Assembly (NCBI RefSeq): GCF_001815905.1
Contig: NZ_KV823286.1
Location: 1 to 64,000 of the forward strand
DNA from: Brevibacterium sp. HMSC07C04
GTDB lineage: Bacteria > Actinomycetota > Actinomycetes > Actinomycetales > Brevibacteriaceae
Length of the DNA: 64,000 bases
Reading direction: 5' to 3'
Shown here piece by piece: positions 16,508-24,950 of this stretch (positions within the stretch are counted from its first letter, which is position 1; each line of letters starts with the position of its first letter). The position numbers and the translations under genes were made by a program. Below the pieces are notes generated by a model. The model did no database searches and had not been told where the DNA came from. It saw nothing but the letters and a program-made list of their open reading frames with translations.

Positions 16508-17677
16508 GTGGATCTTTTCGAGTATCAGGCCCGTGACCTCTTCGAGGAGTACGGAGTTCCCGTGCTGCGCGCTGAAGTTGCGCAGACTCCAGAAGAAGCT
16601 CGAGCCGCAGCCGAAAAACTCGGCGGCGGAACGGTCGTCGTCAAATCACAGGTCAAAGTCGGCGGCCGCGGCAAGGCCGGCGGTGTGAAGCTCGCCAAAA
16701 ACCCTGACGAAGCCGCTGCCCGCGCCGAAGAAATCCTCGGACTCGACATCAAGGGCCACATCACCAAGCGCGTCATGATCGCCGAAGGCGCAGACATCGC
16801 AGAGGAGTACTACTTCTCCATTCTGCTCGACCGCGCCAACCGCACCTACCTTGCAATGTGCAGCAAGGAAGGCGGTATGGACATCGAGCAGCTGGCCGAA
16901 GAACGCCCCGAAGCGCTCGCCAAAGTCGAAGTCAGCCCGCTGAAGGGCATTGACGACGCCACTGCGCAGAAGATCGTCGACGAAGCAGGGTTCGACCCCG
17001 AAACCGGTGCGAAGATCGTGCCCGTCCTGAAGAGCCTGTGGAAGGTCTACAAGGACGAAGACGCCAGCCTCGTCGAGGTCAACCCGCTGGTCAAGACCGG
17101 TGACGGCAAGATCGTCGCCCTCGACGGCAAGATGACGCTCGACGGCAACGCCGAGTTCCGCAACAACAACCTCGCCAAGCTCGAAGACGAAGACGCTGAG
17201 GACCCCCTGGAACGCAAGGCCAAGGGCATGGGACTCAACTACGTCAAGCTCGACGGCGAAGTGGGCATCATCGGAAACGGTGCGGGCCTGGTCATGTCGA
17301 CACTGGACGTTGTCGCCTACGCGGGCGAAAACCACGGCAATGTGAAGCCGGCGAACTTCCTGGACATCGGCGGCGGCGCCTCGGCAGAAGTCATGGCCAA
17401 CGGCCTTGACGTCATCCTCGGAGACGACCAGGTCAAATCGGTGTTCGTCAATGTCTTCGGCGGCATCACGGCCTGTGACGCAGTGGCAAACGGCATTGTG
17501 AAGGCACTCGAGATCCTCGGCGATTCCGCATCCAAGCCGCTGGTGGTCCGCCTGGACGGCAACAACGTCGAAGAGGGCCGCCGGATCCTCGAACAGGCCA
17601 ACAACCCGCTGGTCACTGTCGTCGACACGATGGACGGCGGCGCTGACAAGGCCGCCGAACTCGCCCACAACGCCTGA
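16508..17677 (+). CDS. sucC: Succinyl-CoA ligase (ADP-forming) beta subunit
   Basis: A 389-residue ATP-grasp subunit of the TCA-cycle enzyme that couples succinyl-CoA hydrolysis to nucleotide phosphorylation. [18 protein letters not shown] is the classical N terminus; [20 protein letters not shown] forms the nucleotide site and VEVNPLV the metal/nucleotide loop. [14 protein letters not shown] lies in the C-terminal CoA-ligase domain. The GTG start has AGAAGGA upstream. It is followed by sucD 22 bp downstream as one operon, transcribed divergently from the MarR gene. Confidence 0.96.
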   Translation: MDLFEYQARDLFEEYGVPVLRAEVAQTPEEARAAAEKLGGGTVVVKSQVKVGGRGKAGGVKLAKNPDEAAARAEEILGLDIKGHITKRVMIAEGADIAEEYYFSILLDRANRTYLAMCSKEGGMDIEQLAEERPEALAKVEVSPLKGIDDATAQKIVDEAGFDPETGAKIVPVLKSLWKVYKDEDASLVEVNPLVKTGDGKIVALDGKMTLDGNAEFRNNNLAKLEDEDAEDPLERKAKGMGLNYVKLDGEVGIIGNGAGLVMSTLDVVAYAGENHGNVKPANFLDIGGGASAEVMANGLDVILGDDQVKSVFVNVFGGITACDAVANGIVKALEILGDSASKPLVVRLDGNNVEEGRRILEQANNPLVTVVDTMDGGADKAAELAHNA

Positions 17678-17699
17678 TCCGCCCGAAAGGACTTTCTCC

Positions 17700-18602
17700 A
17701 TGTCGATTTTCCTGAACAAGGACTCCAAGATCATCGTCCAGGGCATCACCGGCGGCGAAGGCACCAAGCACACCGCCCGGATGCTCGCCGCAGGTTCGAA
17801 CGTGGTCGGCGGTGTCAACGCCCGCAAGGCCGGACAGACCGTCAGCCACAAGGGCGCTGACGGCAACGACGTCGAACTGCCCGTCTGGGGCTCCGTGGGC
17901 GAAGCCATGGAAGCCTCCGGCGCTGATGTTTCGGTTGCCTTCGTCCCGCCGGCATTCTCCAAGGATGCCGCAATCGAGGCCATTGACGCAGGCATCGGCC
18001 TGCTGGTGATCATCACCGAAGGCATTCCCGCACAGGACGCAGCCGAAATCTGGGCCTACGCAACCGAAAAGGGCAACAAGACCCGCATCATCGGCCCCAA
18101 CTGCCCCGGCATCATTTCGCCCGAACAGGCACTTGCCGGCATCATCCCGGCAAACATCACCGGCGCAGGCCCCATCGGCCTGGTGTCGAAGTCGGGCACA
18201 CTGACGTACCAGATGATGTACGAACTGCGTGACTTCGGTTTCACCACCTGCATCGGCATCGGCGGTGACCCGATCATCGGCACCACCCACATCGATGCTC
18301 TCGAAGCTTTCGAAAACGACCCCGACACCAAGGCGATCGTCATGATCGGCGAAATCGGCGGGGACGCAGAAGAACGCGCTGCTGAGTACATTAAGGAGCA
18401 CGTCACCAAGCCGGTTGTCGGCTACATCGCGGGCTTCACCGCGCCAGAAGGCAAGACCATGGGCCACGCCGGCGCCATCGTCTCCGGTTCTTCCGGTACG
18501 GCTGCCGCCAAGGCAGAGGCTCTCGAAGCTGCTGGTGTGAAGGTCGGCAAGACCCCGACCCAGACCGCCGAATACATGCAGGAGATCATGAAGTCGCTCT
18601 GA
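17700..18602 (+). CDS. sucD: Succinyl-CoA ligase alpha subunit
   Basis: A 300-residue subunit with an N-terminal CoA-binding Rossmann domain ([13 protein letters not shown] near residue 13) and the phosphohistidine H256 in [21 protein letters not shown] and [11 protein letters not shown] are diagnostic. It pairs with sucC immediately upstream; an AGGAC-type ribosome site precedes ATG. The transcript ends at the strong terminator after it. Confidence 0.97.
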   Translation: MSIFLNKDSKIIVQGITGGEGTKHTARMLAAGSNVVGGVNARKAGQTVSHKGADGNDVELPVWGSVGEAMEASGADVSVAFVPPAFSKDAAIEAIDAGIGLLVIITEGIPAQDAAEIWAYATEKGNKTRIIGPNCPGIISPEQALAGIIPANITGAGPIGLVSKSGTLTYQMMYELRDFGFTTCIGIGGDPIIGTTHIDALEAFENDPDTKAIVMIGEIGGDAEERAAEYIKEHVTKPVVGYIAGFTAPEGKTMGHAGAIVSGSSGTAAAKAEALEAAGVKVGKTPTQTAEYMQEIMKSL

Positions 18603-18642
18603 TGCGGCGGGACTGACTGCAGTGGCTGTTCGCAGCTGAATG

Positions 18643-18688
18643 AAAACGGCTGTGGCCGAGTGGGAAAGCACTCGGCCACAGCCGTTTT
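18643..18688 (+). terminator. Terminator of sucCD
   Basis: A 20-bp stem (arms 18643-18662 and 18669-18688) with a GGAAAG loop, starting AAAA and ending in a T-run. It is a strong rho-independent terminator about 40 bp after sucD. Confidence 0.92.
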
Positions 18689-18728
18689 TGTTGGGTTGCG
18701 TTGGTGTGGGTGCGTTCTCTACCTGGGG

Positions 18729-18850
18729 CACACCGGTTAGCAACAGAAACTCCCGTTAGCAGTGGTTGCTAAGGCGAAGATTCCGGCGAAGCGGTGTTTG
18801 TGTGCGGCTAAAGCGCAGATTCCGGCTAACGGGTGTTTTTGTGGGGCGAG
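18729..18850. repeat. Dispersed intergenic repeat, copy 2
   Basis: This shares the 19-nt block AACTCCCGTTAGCAGTGGT (18748-18766) and flanking similarity with the block at 6712-6840. Within it, a GCTAAAGCGCAGATTCCGG...GGTGTTT unit occurs nearly twice in tandem (about 18769-18800 and 18807-18838). It has lost the perfect hairpin seen in copy 1. Both copies follow operons of TCA-cycle genes. Confidence 0.65.
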
Positions 18851-18942
18851 GTGCTGCGGTGTTGGCCCAAAAATGCTTCGGCAGGCTGAGCAGTGGCGAC
18901 TGAGTGCTTAACCCATAGCCTGGCAGTCCTGATTCTGCTAAT

Positions 18943-18993
18943 TAGGTGGAATATCGAGGTGATCCGTGCGTTTTTGCCTCTATATTCCACCTA
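18943..18993. repeat. Long imperfect inverted repeat, hairpin
   Basis: Arms TAGGTGGAATATCGAGG (18943-18959) and CCTCTATATTCCACCTA (18977-18993) pair over 17 bp with one mismatch around a 17-nt loop rich in T. It is the AT-richest spot of this 450-bp gene-free stretch (18603-19056). It lies downstream of the minus-strand stress protein gene and could end that transcript or be a remnant of a small mobile element. Confidence 0.65.
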
Positions 18994-19056
18994 GACAGCA
19001 GAGCTGCCTGTTTAGGTCAGGCCGGTCGAGGCGCCGGTCCGGGAGGGGCCTACCGC

Positions 19057-19467
19057 TCAGAGTTCGTACTCTTCGGCTTCGCGGACCGAGAGCACCGGAA
19101 CTTTGGCGTTGAGGATGATCTTCTGCGAAACCGAGCCCATGAACAGCTTACCCACGGGGGAGCGGCGCCGAAGCCCGATGACGAGCATCGTCACATCGCT
19201 GCGCGCTTCGGTCAGTGCAAGCAGCTCTTCGGCAGGGTCGTTGCCGCGCAGGTACTGCTTGACTTTGCCCGCAACGCCTTCGGCTTTCATATATTCGCGG
19301 GCTCGGTTCAGCTGGTCTTCTGTTGCGACTGCGCGTTCGTCTACTGCTTCGCCGACTCCGGCGTTGACAACGTAGAGTTTGTCGCCGGTCTTTTTGGCGA
19401 GCTCAACTGCTGCGGTCAGAGCTGCCTGGCCTTTGGTGCTGGGGGTGTAGCCAACAAGAATCGTCAT
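19057..19467 (-). CDS. Universal stress protein (UspA family)
   Basis: A 136-residue single-domain Usp. The ATP-binding signature is clear at the C terminus: GLRRRSPVGKLFMGSVSQKI, followed by the VPVLSVR strand. The N-terminal ILVGYTPSTKGQAALTAAVEL matches the family's first strand and helix. The start is ATG with a TACAGT box 7 nt upstream and no Shine-Dalgarno, so it is probably leaderless. Such proteins act in stress and growth arrest; the specific trigger is unknown. Confidence 0.9.
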   Translation of the reverse strand: MTILVGYTPSTKGQAALTAAVELAKKTGDKLYVVNAGVGEAVDERAVATEDQLNRAREYMKAEGVAGKVKQYLRGNDPAEELLALTEARSDVTMLVIGLRRRSPVGKLFMGSVSQKIILNAKVPVLSVREAEEYEL

Positions 19468-19474
19468 GTCCCCA

Positions 19475-19480
19475 ACTGTA
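19475..19480 (-). promoter_or_regulatory. Leaderless promoter of the stress protein gene
   Basis: TACAGT on the minus strand is 7 nt before the ATG at 19467. Confidence 0.6.
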
Positions 19481-19578
19481 TCTGTGCCTAGGCAGAATTA
19501 GGGTGGGCAATCGGGCAGGTGCAGCGCGTGCGATGCCGCGCAGCCGGCAGGTGCTCGGCCTGCCAGAGCAGATCTGAT

Positions 19579-19584
19579 TAGAGT
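19579..19584 (+). promoter_or_regulatory. Leaderless promoter of the rRNA methyltransferase gene
   Basis: TAGAGT lies 7 nt before the GTG at 19592, without a ribosome-binding site. Confidence 0.6.
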
Positions 19585-19591
19585 GAGAACT

Positions 19592-20872
19592 GTGACAACG
19601 GATGTTGAAAGCCCCGCGTGGGCGTCCCACGTGCAGCGTATGCGCGAGCACTTTCCTGCTTGGCCGGATGGTTTTCCGCTTTCAGCTTTTGTCTCGCAGT
19701 ACCTGCTGGGGCGAATCGAGGGCCAGCTGAACATTTCGGGCCGCCCGGAAGCTCCACCTCGGCATCCGGTGCCGCTTGAAGATGATGCCTCTTTTGCTGT
19801 GCTTGACGATGCTGACGGTTCGGTGACTGCTGCGGTTCTGTCGCTGACTCGCGGAGCTGCCACGGTGTACGCGGATTTTCTTCCCCACGCGCAGCGTCTG
19901 CGCGCAATGTTCGGGGATTCGCGGGTCAGCGTTCGGCCGCTGCCCGGCTTTCCGCCGCATATCTCCGCCGGTCTCGATGTTCGCGGCGGCAGGCCGGCCA
20001 AGGCGCTTCTGGTGTCTCCGAAGGCTCAGGCCGCGGTGGCGGACTATGCTGCTGCCCTGCGCCCGGTGGTTGACGAGTTCATGGTGGTCGGCCGCGATAA
20101 GCACCTGTTCCGCGGCATCAACACGGAGCTTGCGCGCACATTCGAGCGGGTAGATGTAACGCCGGGCCGGTATAAGTCGCGAATGATCATCGGCTCGACT
20201 CCAGACGCTGGGATGGGGCTCAGCTGTGCCCAGATCGAGCCGAACCGACGCATACTGCATGCGGGCATTCCGCGCGTTCCCGATTTCGAGGTGTCGGCTT
20301 ACGGGGCGTGTTTCGGCGGGGCCGAGATCGACGGCGGTTCTGGTCTGCTGCTGCGCTCGCTTGCTGAGCGTCACGCTGTCCCTGCTGCTGAGAGTGCTGC
20401 CGAAACCGCTGACGAGGCACCTGCGGACCGCCCGCGGATCCTCGACTTGGGGTGCGGCAACGGGTGGCTGCTGACGGCTGCTGCTCATGTTCTGGGTCCG
20501 CGGAAGGCCGTGGGCGTCGATGCGTCCGCGGCGGCCCTTGCGTCTGCCCGGCTGACCGCCGAAGCGGGTATGCCCGACGGGGTTGAGTGGAGTATCGAGT
20601 ATTCGGACGCGGGGGAGGGGCTGCCGCAGCAGGCTTTCGATGTTGTGGTTCTCAATCCGCCGTTCCATTCGGGGCACGAAATCGAAAACGAGACTGCCAG
20701 ACAAATGATGCGCAGCGCGCTCGCGGTGGTGCGCCCGGGTGGGCGTGCGGTGGTCGTGTTCAATTCAGCGCTGCGGTACAGACCTGTGCTCGAAAGGCTG
20801 TTCGGCAAGGACAAAGTTGAGCAGTGGGCCAGGGACCGGCGCTTTACGGTGCTCGCGGCAGTGAAAAGCTGA
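19592..20872 (+). CDS. RlmG/RsmC-type rRNA guanine-N2 methyltransferase
   Basis: A 426-residue class I SAM methyltransferase with an N-terminal non-catalytic domain and a C-terminal MTS domain, as in RsmC and RlmG. The SAM-binding motif is LDLGCGNGWLL and the base-flipping motif is NPPFHSGH; VRPGGRAVVVFNSALRY follows, as in the family. The target is probably a G in 16S or 23S rRNA; which one cannot be decided. The GTG start at 19592 is chosen because of the TAGAGT box 7 nt upstream. Confidence 0.85.
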   Translation: MTTDVESPAWASHVQRMREHFPAWPDGFPLSAFVSQYLLGRIEGQLNISGRPEAPPRHPVPLEDDASFAVLDDADGSVTAAVLSLTRGAATVYADFLPHAQRLRAMFGDSRVSVRPLPGFPPHISAGLDVRGGRPAKALLVSPKAQAAVADYAAALRPVVDEFMVVGRDKHLFRGINTELARTFERVDVTPGRYKSRMIIGSTPDAGMGLSCAQIEPNRRILHAGIPRVPDFEVSAYGACFGGAEIDGGSGLLLRSLAERHAVPAAESAAETADEAPADRPRILDLGCGNGWLLTAAAHVLGPRKAVGVDASAAALASARLTAEAGMPDGVEWSIEYSDAGEGLPQQAFDVVVLNPPFHSGHEIENETARQMMRSALAVVRPGGRAVVVFNSALRYRPVLERLFGKDKVEQWARDRRFTVLAAVKS

Positions 20873-20915
20873 GCCTGCTGAAACTGCAATCGCAGGGCTT
20901 AGAACCGCTGCCGAA

Positions 20916-20956
20916 AGGCCCGGTTCCCAGCTGGTCAGCGGCTGGGAACCGGGCCT
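20916..20956. terminator. Bidirectional terminator
   Basis: A perfect 16-bp stem, AGGCCCGGTTCCCAGC (20916-20931), pairs with 20941-20956 around a 9-nt loop. It separates the methyltransferase gene from the convergent ABC permease gene. Confidence 0.8.
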
Positions 20957-20978
20957 CACTTGTGGGATTGCTCAGGTT

Positions 20979-23459
20979 TTATCGCTGCGCAACCCCCTGC
21001 GCTGGCTGGGTGCGCGATGCGGCCAGGGCTGGCAGGAGTGATGCGATAAGCGCAGCAACCACGGTCACAACCGCTACCAGACCGAACATCAGCCATGGGA
21101 TATCCGCCACGACGGTGATGTCATCAGAGGTCAGAAGTGACTTCACTGAGGCCCAGCCGAACAGGATGCCGAGCGCGGTGCCGACGACGATGGACACGAT
21201 CGCCATGAGCGTCGCTTCGGCGGCAACCATTCCGGCGGCAGCCCACCGCGGCAGGCCCAGGGTACGCAGAAGCGCGGTTTCCCGTTTGCGTTCGATTGTT
21301 GCCAGCGACAGGGTGTTGCCCACGCCTACAATCGAAATGATGATCGATGCGCCAAGCAGGCCCAGCACAATGCCCATCAAGATAGTGAGCGCCTCTGCAA
21401 ACCCGGCTCGCGAGATTGCGCCTTCGCCATCGGCGGCGACATCGGCCTTTTCGAGGTCGCTGCGCAGCGTCATGACCTGCGACACGCTGACATCGTCGGC
21501 CAAGCGCACCCACGTCTGGCCTTCGGATTTCTTCAAGCCCAGGGCGGCGACGTCGTCTGCGTTTGCCAGAGTGGTGCCGGAGGGAACAGCTTTGTGGACT
21601 TTCAGCGTCAGCTGCACCTTGTTCTTTCCAGCATGAAGGGTGATTTCCTTGCCCTTGTATTCCTCAACATCGGTGTCAATGCCGACGTACATCACGCCGG
21701 GTGGTGGAAGAAGATCAGTGTTGCGCGGCGCACTGTATTTCTTGTTTTCGACACCGATCACCTGGGTCTCTTTGCTGTCCGGGTCGTCCGGGTTGTGGCC
21801 CAGCGGTACTGAGGTCTTCACCCGGGTGCCGGGCAGCGTGTTGACGTCTTTGACGATCTTTGAGTTCTTCAGGGTTTTGGCAGTCTTGTCGGAACTCGAA
21901 TACGCCACAAAGTCAATGGGAGCGAATTCGCTGAGTTCCGCGTCGATGGTCGTGCGCGTGGTCTGTGCTCCCATGAAGATGGTGGCCACCAAAGTGACGC
22001 CGATCAGCAGGGCCGCAGTTGTCGAAGCCGTCCTGCGCGGAGCCAGTTTGACGTTGCGGGCAACGAGGCCCAGCGTGGGTGAGCGGAAGACCTTTTCGCC
22101 GATGCGGCCTATCAGCTCAACCAGTGGGGGAACAAAGACACGGCTGAGAACCAGCACACCGCAGAAGGCTACGAAAGCGCCCGGAAGGGTGAACATCATA
22201 TCGGAGGACGCGGTCCCGACAGCAATGCCCAATAGCCCAAGTGCGGTCAGCAGCGAGCCGATCACCAAACGGACCCACGGGAAGCGCGATGCCGGTGCCG
22301 GAATGTCTGCGGGGGCCAGCGCATCGATGGGGGATACGCGCGTGGCTTTGAGAGCGGGTATGAACGATGCTGCCACGGTGACGCAGACTCCCACGGCAAC
22401 CCCGGTCACCACGCCAAGAATCGGCAGCGGCGCGGTCTGGAATGTCGACTGCACGAATGCTCTCAGTGCAATTGACAACAGGAGCGAAGCTCCCCAGCCT
22501 ACGAGCACACCGATGATCGAGCTGATCAGACCCAGGAGTGCACCTTCGGCAAGAGTGGCGTTGCGCAGCTGTGAGCGTGTAGCTCCCACCGCACGCAGAA
22601 GAGCGAGTGACCGGAGGCGCGAAGCGACAAGCACCTGGAACGTGTTGGAGATGACGAGAACTGCAACAAAGAGAGCTACCACGATGAACGCTGCGATGAA
22701 CGCCACGATGGTCATCGAATCGCCCGTGAGATCCTTGATGCCTTCTTGCACCAGCTGATCTTCGGTGGAAACCGTGTAGTCTCCGCCGACTTTCGCGCCG
22801 AAGTCGTTCGTCTTCACATCGGCAGAGCCGGCCAGGGTCTTCGCAACGGCGGATTGGACTGTGGATACGTCTGCAGACTTGTCTGTCTGAATGCGAAGGT
22901 GGTCGAACTCCGGGGCCAGCTTGGCAGCACTGGCATTGGTCACCTGGAGCGCTGATTCCGGCATATGGCCGATCCCGGTGATGGTGAACGTGACCTTTGA
23001 TTTCTCTGGGTCTGAAACGAAGGGGAATGTCAGTTCGACCTGGTCACCGATTTTTTTGTTTTCCTCTTTGGCGACTTCTGTGTCAAAGAGGATTTCGTTC
23101 GGTTTGGACGGAGCCCTTCCCGAGTCCACTTTGATTTCGCTGTTCTTGGGCCATACATTGACCAGGGCGACACCTCCGGAGGCGAAAGTGGCGAAAGACC
23201 GTTCGATCCGCTGTGTTTCTTTGACTCCGGCGGTGTTCTCAATCGCCTTCTGCTTTTTCTTTTCTAAAGGCCCTTCGTTGCTATGCTTCACCACCAGGTC
23301 CGCGCCCGCATACTGTGCGGCGAGCTGAGCCCGCATGGTGCTTTGGAAGGACGCCAGAACACCCATGACGGCGACAACGAACGCCACCGAAACGATGATG
23401 GTGATAGCGGCGGCGATCAGGCGCGAACCGCCGGAGCGAAGATTCGCCTTGACAATCAT
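20979..23459 (-). CDS. ABC transporter permease (FtsX/MacB type)
   Basis: An 826-residue permease with the architecture of large FtsX-like exporters: an N-terminal membrane helix (about 15-38), an extracytoplasmic domain, three helices near 250-380, a second extracytoplasmic domain, and a C-terminal helix group from about 690. The FtsX signatures ASRLRSLALLRAVGATRSQL and IERKRETALLRTLGL are clear. The start overlaps the ATPase stop by four bases, so the two form one transporter. The neighbouring two-component system suggests export or sensing of an envelope-active compound. Confidence 0.92.
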   Translation of the reverse strand: MIVKANLRSGGSRLIAAAITIIVSVAFVVAVMGVLASFQSTMRAQLAAQYAGADLVVKHSNEGPLEKKKQKAIENTAGVKETQRIERSFATFASGGVALVNVWPKNSEIKVDSGRAPSKPNEILFDTEVAKEENKKIGDQVELTFPFVSDPEKSKVTFTITGIGHMPESALQVTNASAAKLAPEFDHLRIQTDKSADVSTVQSAVAKTLAGSADVKTNDFGAKVGGDYTVSTEDQLVQEGIKDLTGDSMTIVAFIAAFIVVALFVAVLVISNTFQVLVASRLRSLALLRAVGATRSQLRNATLAEGALLGLISSIIGVLVGWGASLLLSIALRAFVQSTFQTAPLPILGVVTGVAVGVCVTVAASFIPALKATRVSPIDALAPADIPAPASRFPWVRLVIGSLLTALGLLGIAVGTASSDMMFTLPGAFVAFCGVLVLSRVFVPPLVELIGRIGEKVFRSPTLGLVARNVKLAPRRTASTTAALLIGVTLVATIFMGAQTTRTTIDAELSEFAPIDFVAYSSSDKTAKTLKNSKIVKDVNTLPGTRVKTSVPLGHNPDDPDSKETQVIGVENKKYSAPRNTDLLPPPGVMYVGIDTDVEEYKGKEITLHAGKNKVQLTLKVHKAVPSGTTLANADDVAALGLKKSEGQTWVRLADDVSVSQVMTLRSDLEKADVAADGEGAISRAGFAEALTILMGIVLGLLGASIIISIVGVGNTLSLATIERKRETALLRTLGLPRWAAAGMVAAEATLMAIVSIVVGTALGILFGWASVKSLLTSDDITVVADIPWLMFGLVAVVTVVAALIASLLPALAASRTQPAQGVAQR

Positions 23460-24199
23460 TTGGTGACCTCCAGAAGAGCCTGGGAGATCGCCTCGACCGT
23501 CGGAGAGTAGAGCTCGCCCACAATGTATCCGTCAGCCAGCATCACAACGCGGTCAGCGTAGGCGGCTGCCGCTGGGTCGTGGGTGACCATGACGACGGTT
23601 TGGCCAAGTTCGGAAACGCAGCTGCGCAGAGTCTGCAGAACCTCAGTTCCGGAGCGTGTGTCAAGAGCGCCGGTGGGTTCGTCGGCAAAGATGACATCCG
23701 GCTGATTCACCAGAGCGCGAGCAACCGCAACGCGCTGCTGCTGGCCGCCGGAAAGTTCGTGCGGGCGATGGGTCAGACGGTCGCTGAGACCGAGGTTGTC
23801 TACGATCGCGTGCTTGAACTGCGGATCGACCTTGGTGCGGGCGAGCTTCGACGGGAGCATGATGTTTTCGTCGGCTGTCATCGCGGGAATCAGGTTGAAC
23901 GCCTGGAAGACGAACCCCATGTGGTTGCGTCTGATCTTGGTCAGTGCGGCGTCGCTGATGTCCGTGATCGTCCGTCCGGCCAGTGTCACAAAGCCGCTGT
24001 CCGGGCTGTCCAGGCCGGCCAGAATGTGCATGAGCGTGGATTTTCCTGAACCCGAAGGACCCATGATCGCGGTGAACTGGCCGTCCGCGATGTCAATGTT
24101 GAAGTTGTTGAACACGGTCAGGCGGGCTTCGCCGGTGCCGAAGGATTTGCAGATTCCGCGGGCGCTGATCGCGGTGCTGTATTCAGTGGAAGTTGTCAT
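23456..24199 (-). CDS. ABC transporter ATP-binding protein (MacB/LolD type)
   Basis: A 247-residue ATPase with Walker A GPSGSGKST (47-55), signature LSGGQQQRVAVARAL, Walker B VIFADEP and the following TGALD. It energises the FtsX-type permease encoded next. A GATAGT box 6 nt before ATG and two inverted repeats further upstream indicate a promoter of its own, separate from the upstream sensor/regulator genes, with probable activation by the adjacent response regulator. Confidence 0.93.
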   Translation of the reverse strand: MTTSTEYSTAISARGICKSFGTGEARLTVFNNFNIDIADGQFTAIMGPSGSGKSTLMHILAGLDSPDSGFVTLAGRTITDISDAALTKIRRNHMGFVFQAFNLIPAMTADENIMLPSKLARTKVDPQFKHAIVDNLGLSDRLTHRPHELSGGQQQRVAVARALVNQPDVIFADEPTGALDTRSGTEVLQTLRSCVSELGQTVVMVTHDPAAAAYADRVVMLADGYIVGELYSPTVEAISQALLEVTK

Positions 24200-24205
24200 G
24201 TTCCC

Positions 24206-24211
24206 ACTATC
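24206..24211 (-). promoter_or_regulatory. Leaderless promoter of the MacB-type ABC operon
   Basis: GATAGT on the minus strand lies 6 nt before the ATG at 24199. Confidence 0.45.
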
Positions 24212-24231
24212 GCGGATTCACCTGCTGAGAA

Positions 24232-24282
24232 CATCCGCCCGGAGGATGCTTCTGACCGCAGGTTCTCATCCTTGGGGATGAG
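24232..24282. promoter_or_regulatory. Two CATCC/GGATG inverted repeats, candidate response-regulator operators
   Basis: CATCC-N7-GGATG (24232-24248) and CTCATCC-N4-GGATGAG (24265-24282) share the same half-site. Their centres are at about -41 and -74 from the inferred transcript start of the ABC operon, an activator-like arrangement about three helical turns apart. The LuxR-type regulator encoded just upstream is the obvious candidate to bind. Confidence 0.5.
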
Positions 24283-24284
24283 GC

Positions 24285-24950
24285 TCACACAATCCCGGTC
24301 TCGTACGCCAGGATGACCGCGTGAATGCGATCGCGCACCTGAAGCTTTGCGAGGATGTTGCGCACGTGCGTTTTCACCGTGGGAGCGGCCATGAACAGCT
24401 CGTCTGCAATTTCGGCATTGGTTTTGCCGTGGGCGATCAGCTCGAAGACTTCGCGTTCGCGCGACGTGAGCCGATCCAGTCTGCGCGTCTGTTCAACCGG
24501 CGGTGCAGGCTCTGCAATGACGGTCTCCAAAAGCCGGCGGGTGGTTGAAGGTGCAATGACAGCGCCGCCGCTGTGTGCTTGGCGGATGGAATCCAGCAGA
24601 ACCTCGGGGCGAGCATCTTTGAGGAGGAACCCGCTGGCACCCGAACGCAGCGCTGACAGTGCGTATTCATCTGTGTCGAACGTAGTGAGCACGATGATAG
24701 TGGGCAGTCGGGGAAGTCGCCCGGCATCGCCCATGGCGAGGATCTCAGCGGTGGCGGATAAGCCGTCGAGAACGGGCATGCGAATGTCCATGAGGACAAC
24801 ATCGACCGGGTGCGCCATGACCACGTCGATCGCTTCGCGGCCGTTTTCTGCCTGCGCAACGACCTGCATGTCGTCCTGGGAGTCGATCACCATGGCAAAA
24901 CCGGCCCGCACAAGAGCTTGGTCGTCAACGAGAAGTACGCGAATAGTCAT
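24285..24950 (-). CDS. NarL/LuxR-family response regulator
   Basis: A 221-residue two-domain regulator. The receiver has the phosphoacceptor D55 (VVLMDIRMP), and the C-terminal LuxR helix-turn-helix is LTSREREVFELIAHGKTNAE onwards. It overlaps the upstream kinase gene by four bases and so belongs to the same transcript. It probably controls the ABC operon 86 bp downstream through the inverted repeats there. Confidence 0.93.
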   Translation of the reverse strand: MTIRVLLVDDQALVRAGFAMVIDSQDDMQVVAQAENGREAIDVVMAHPVDVVLMDIRMPVLDGLSATAEILAMGDAGRLPRLPTIIVLTTFDTDEYALSALRSGASGFLLKDARPEVLLDSIRQAHSGGAVIAPSTTRRLLETVIAEPAPPVEQTRRLDRLTSREREVFELIAHGKTNAEIADELFMAAPTVKTHVRNILAKLQVRDRIHAVILAYETGIV

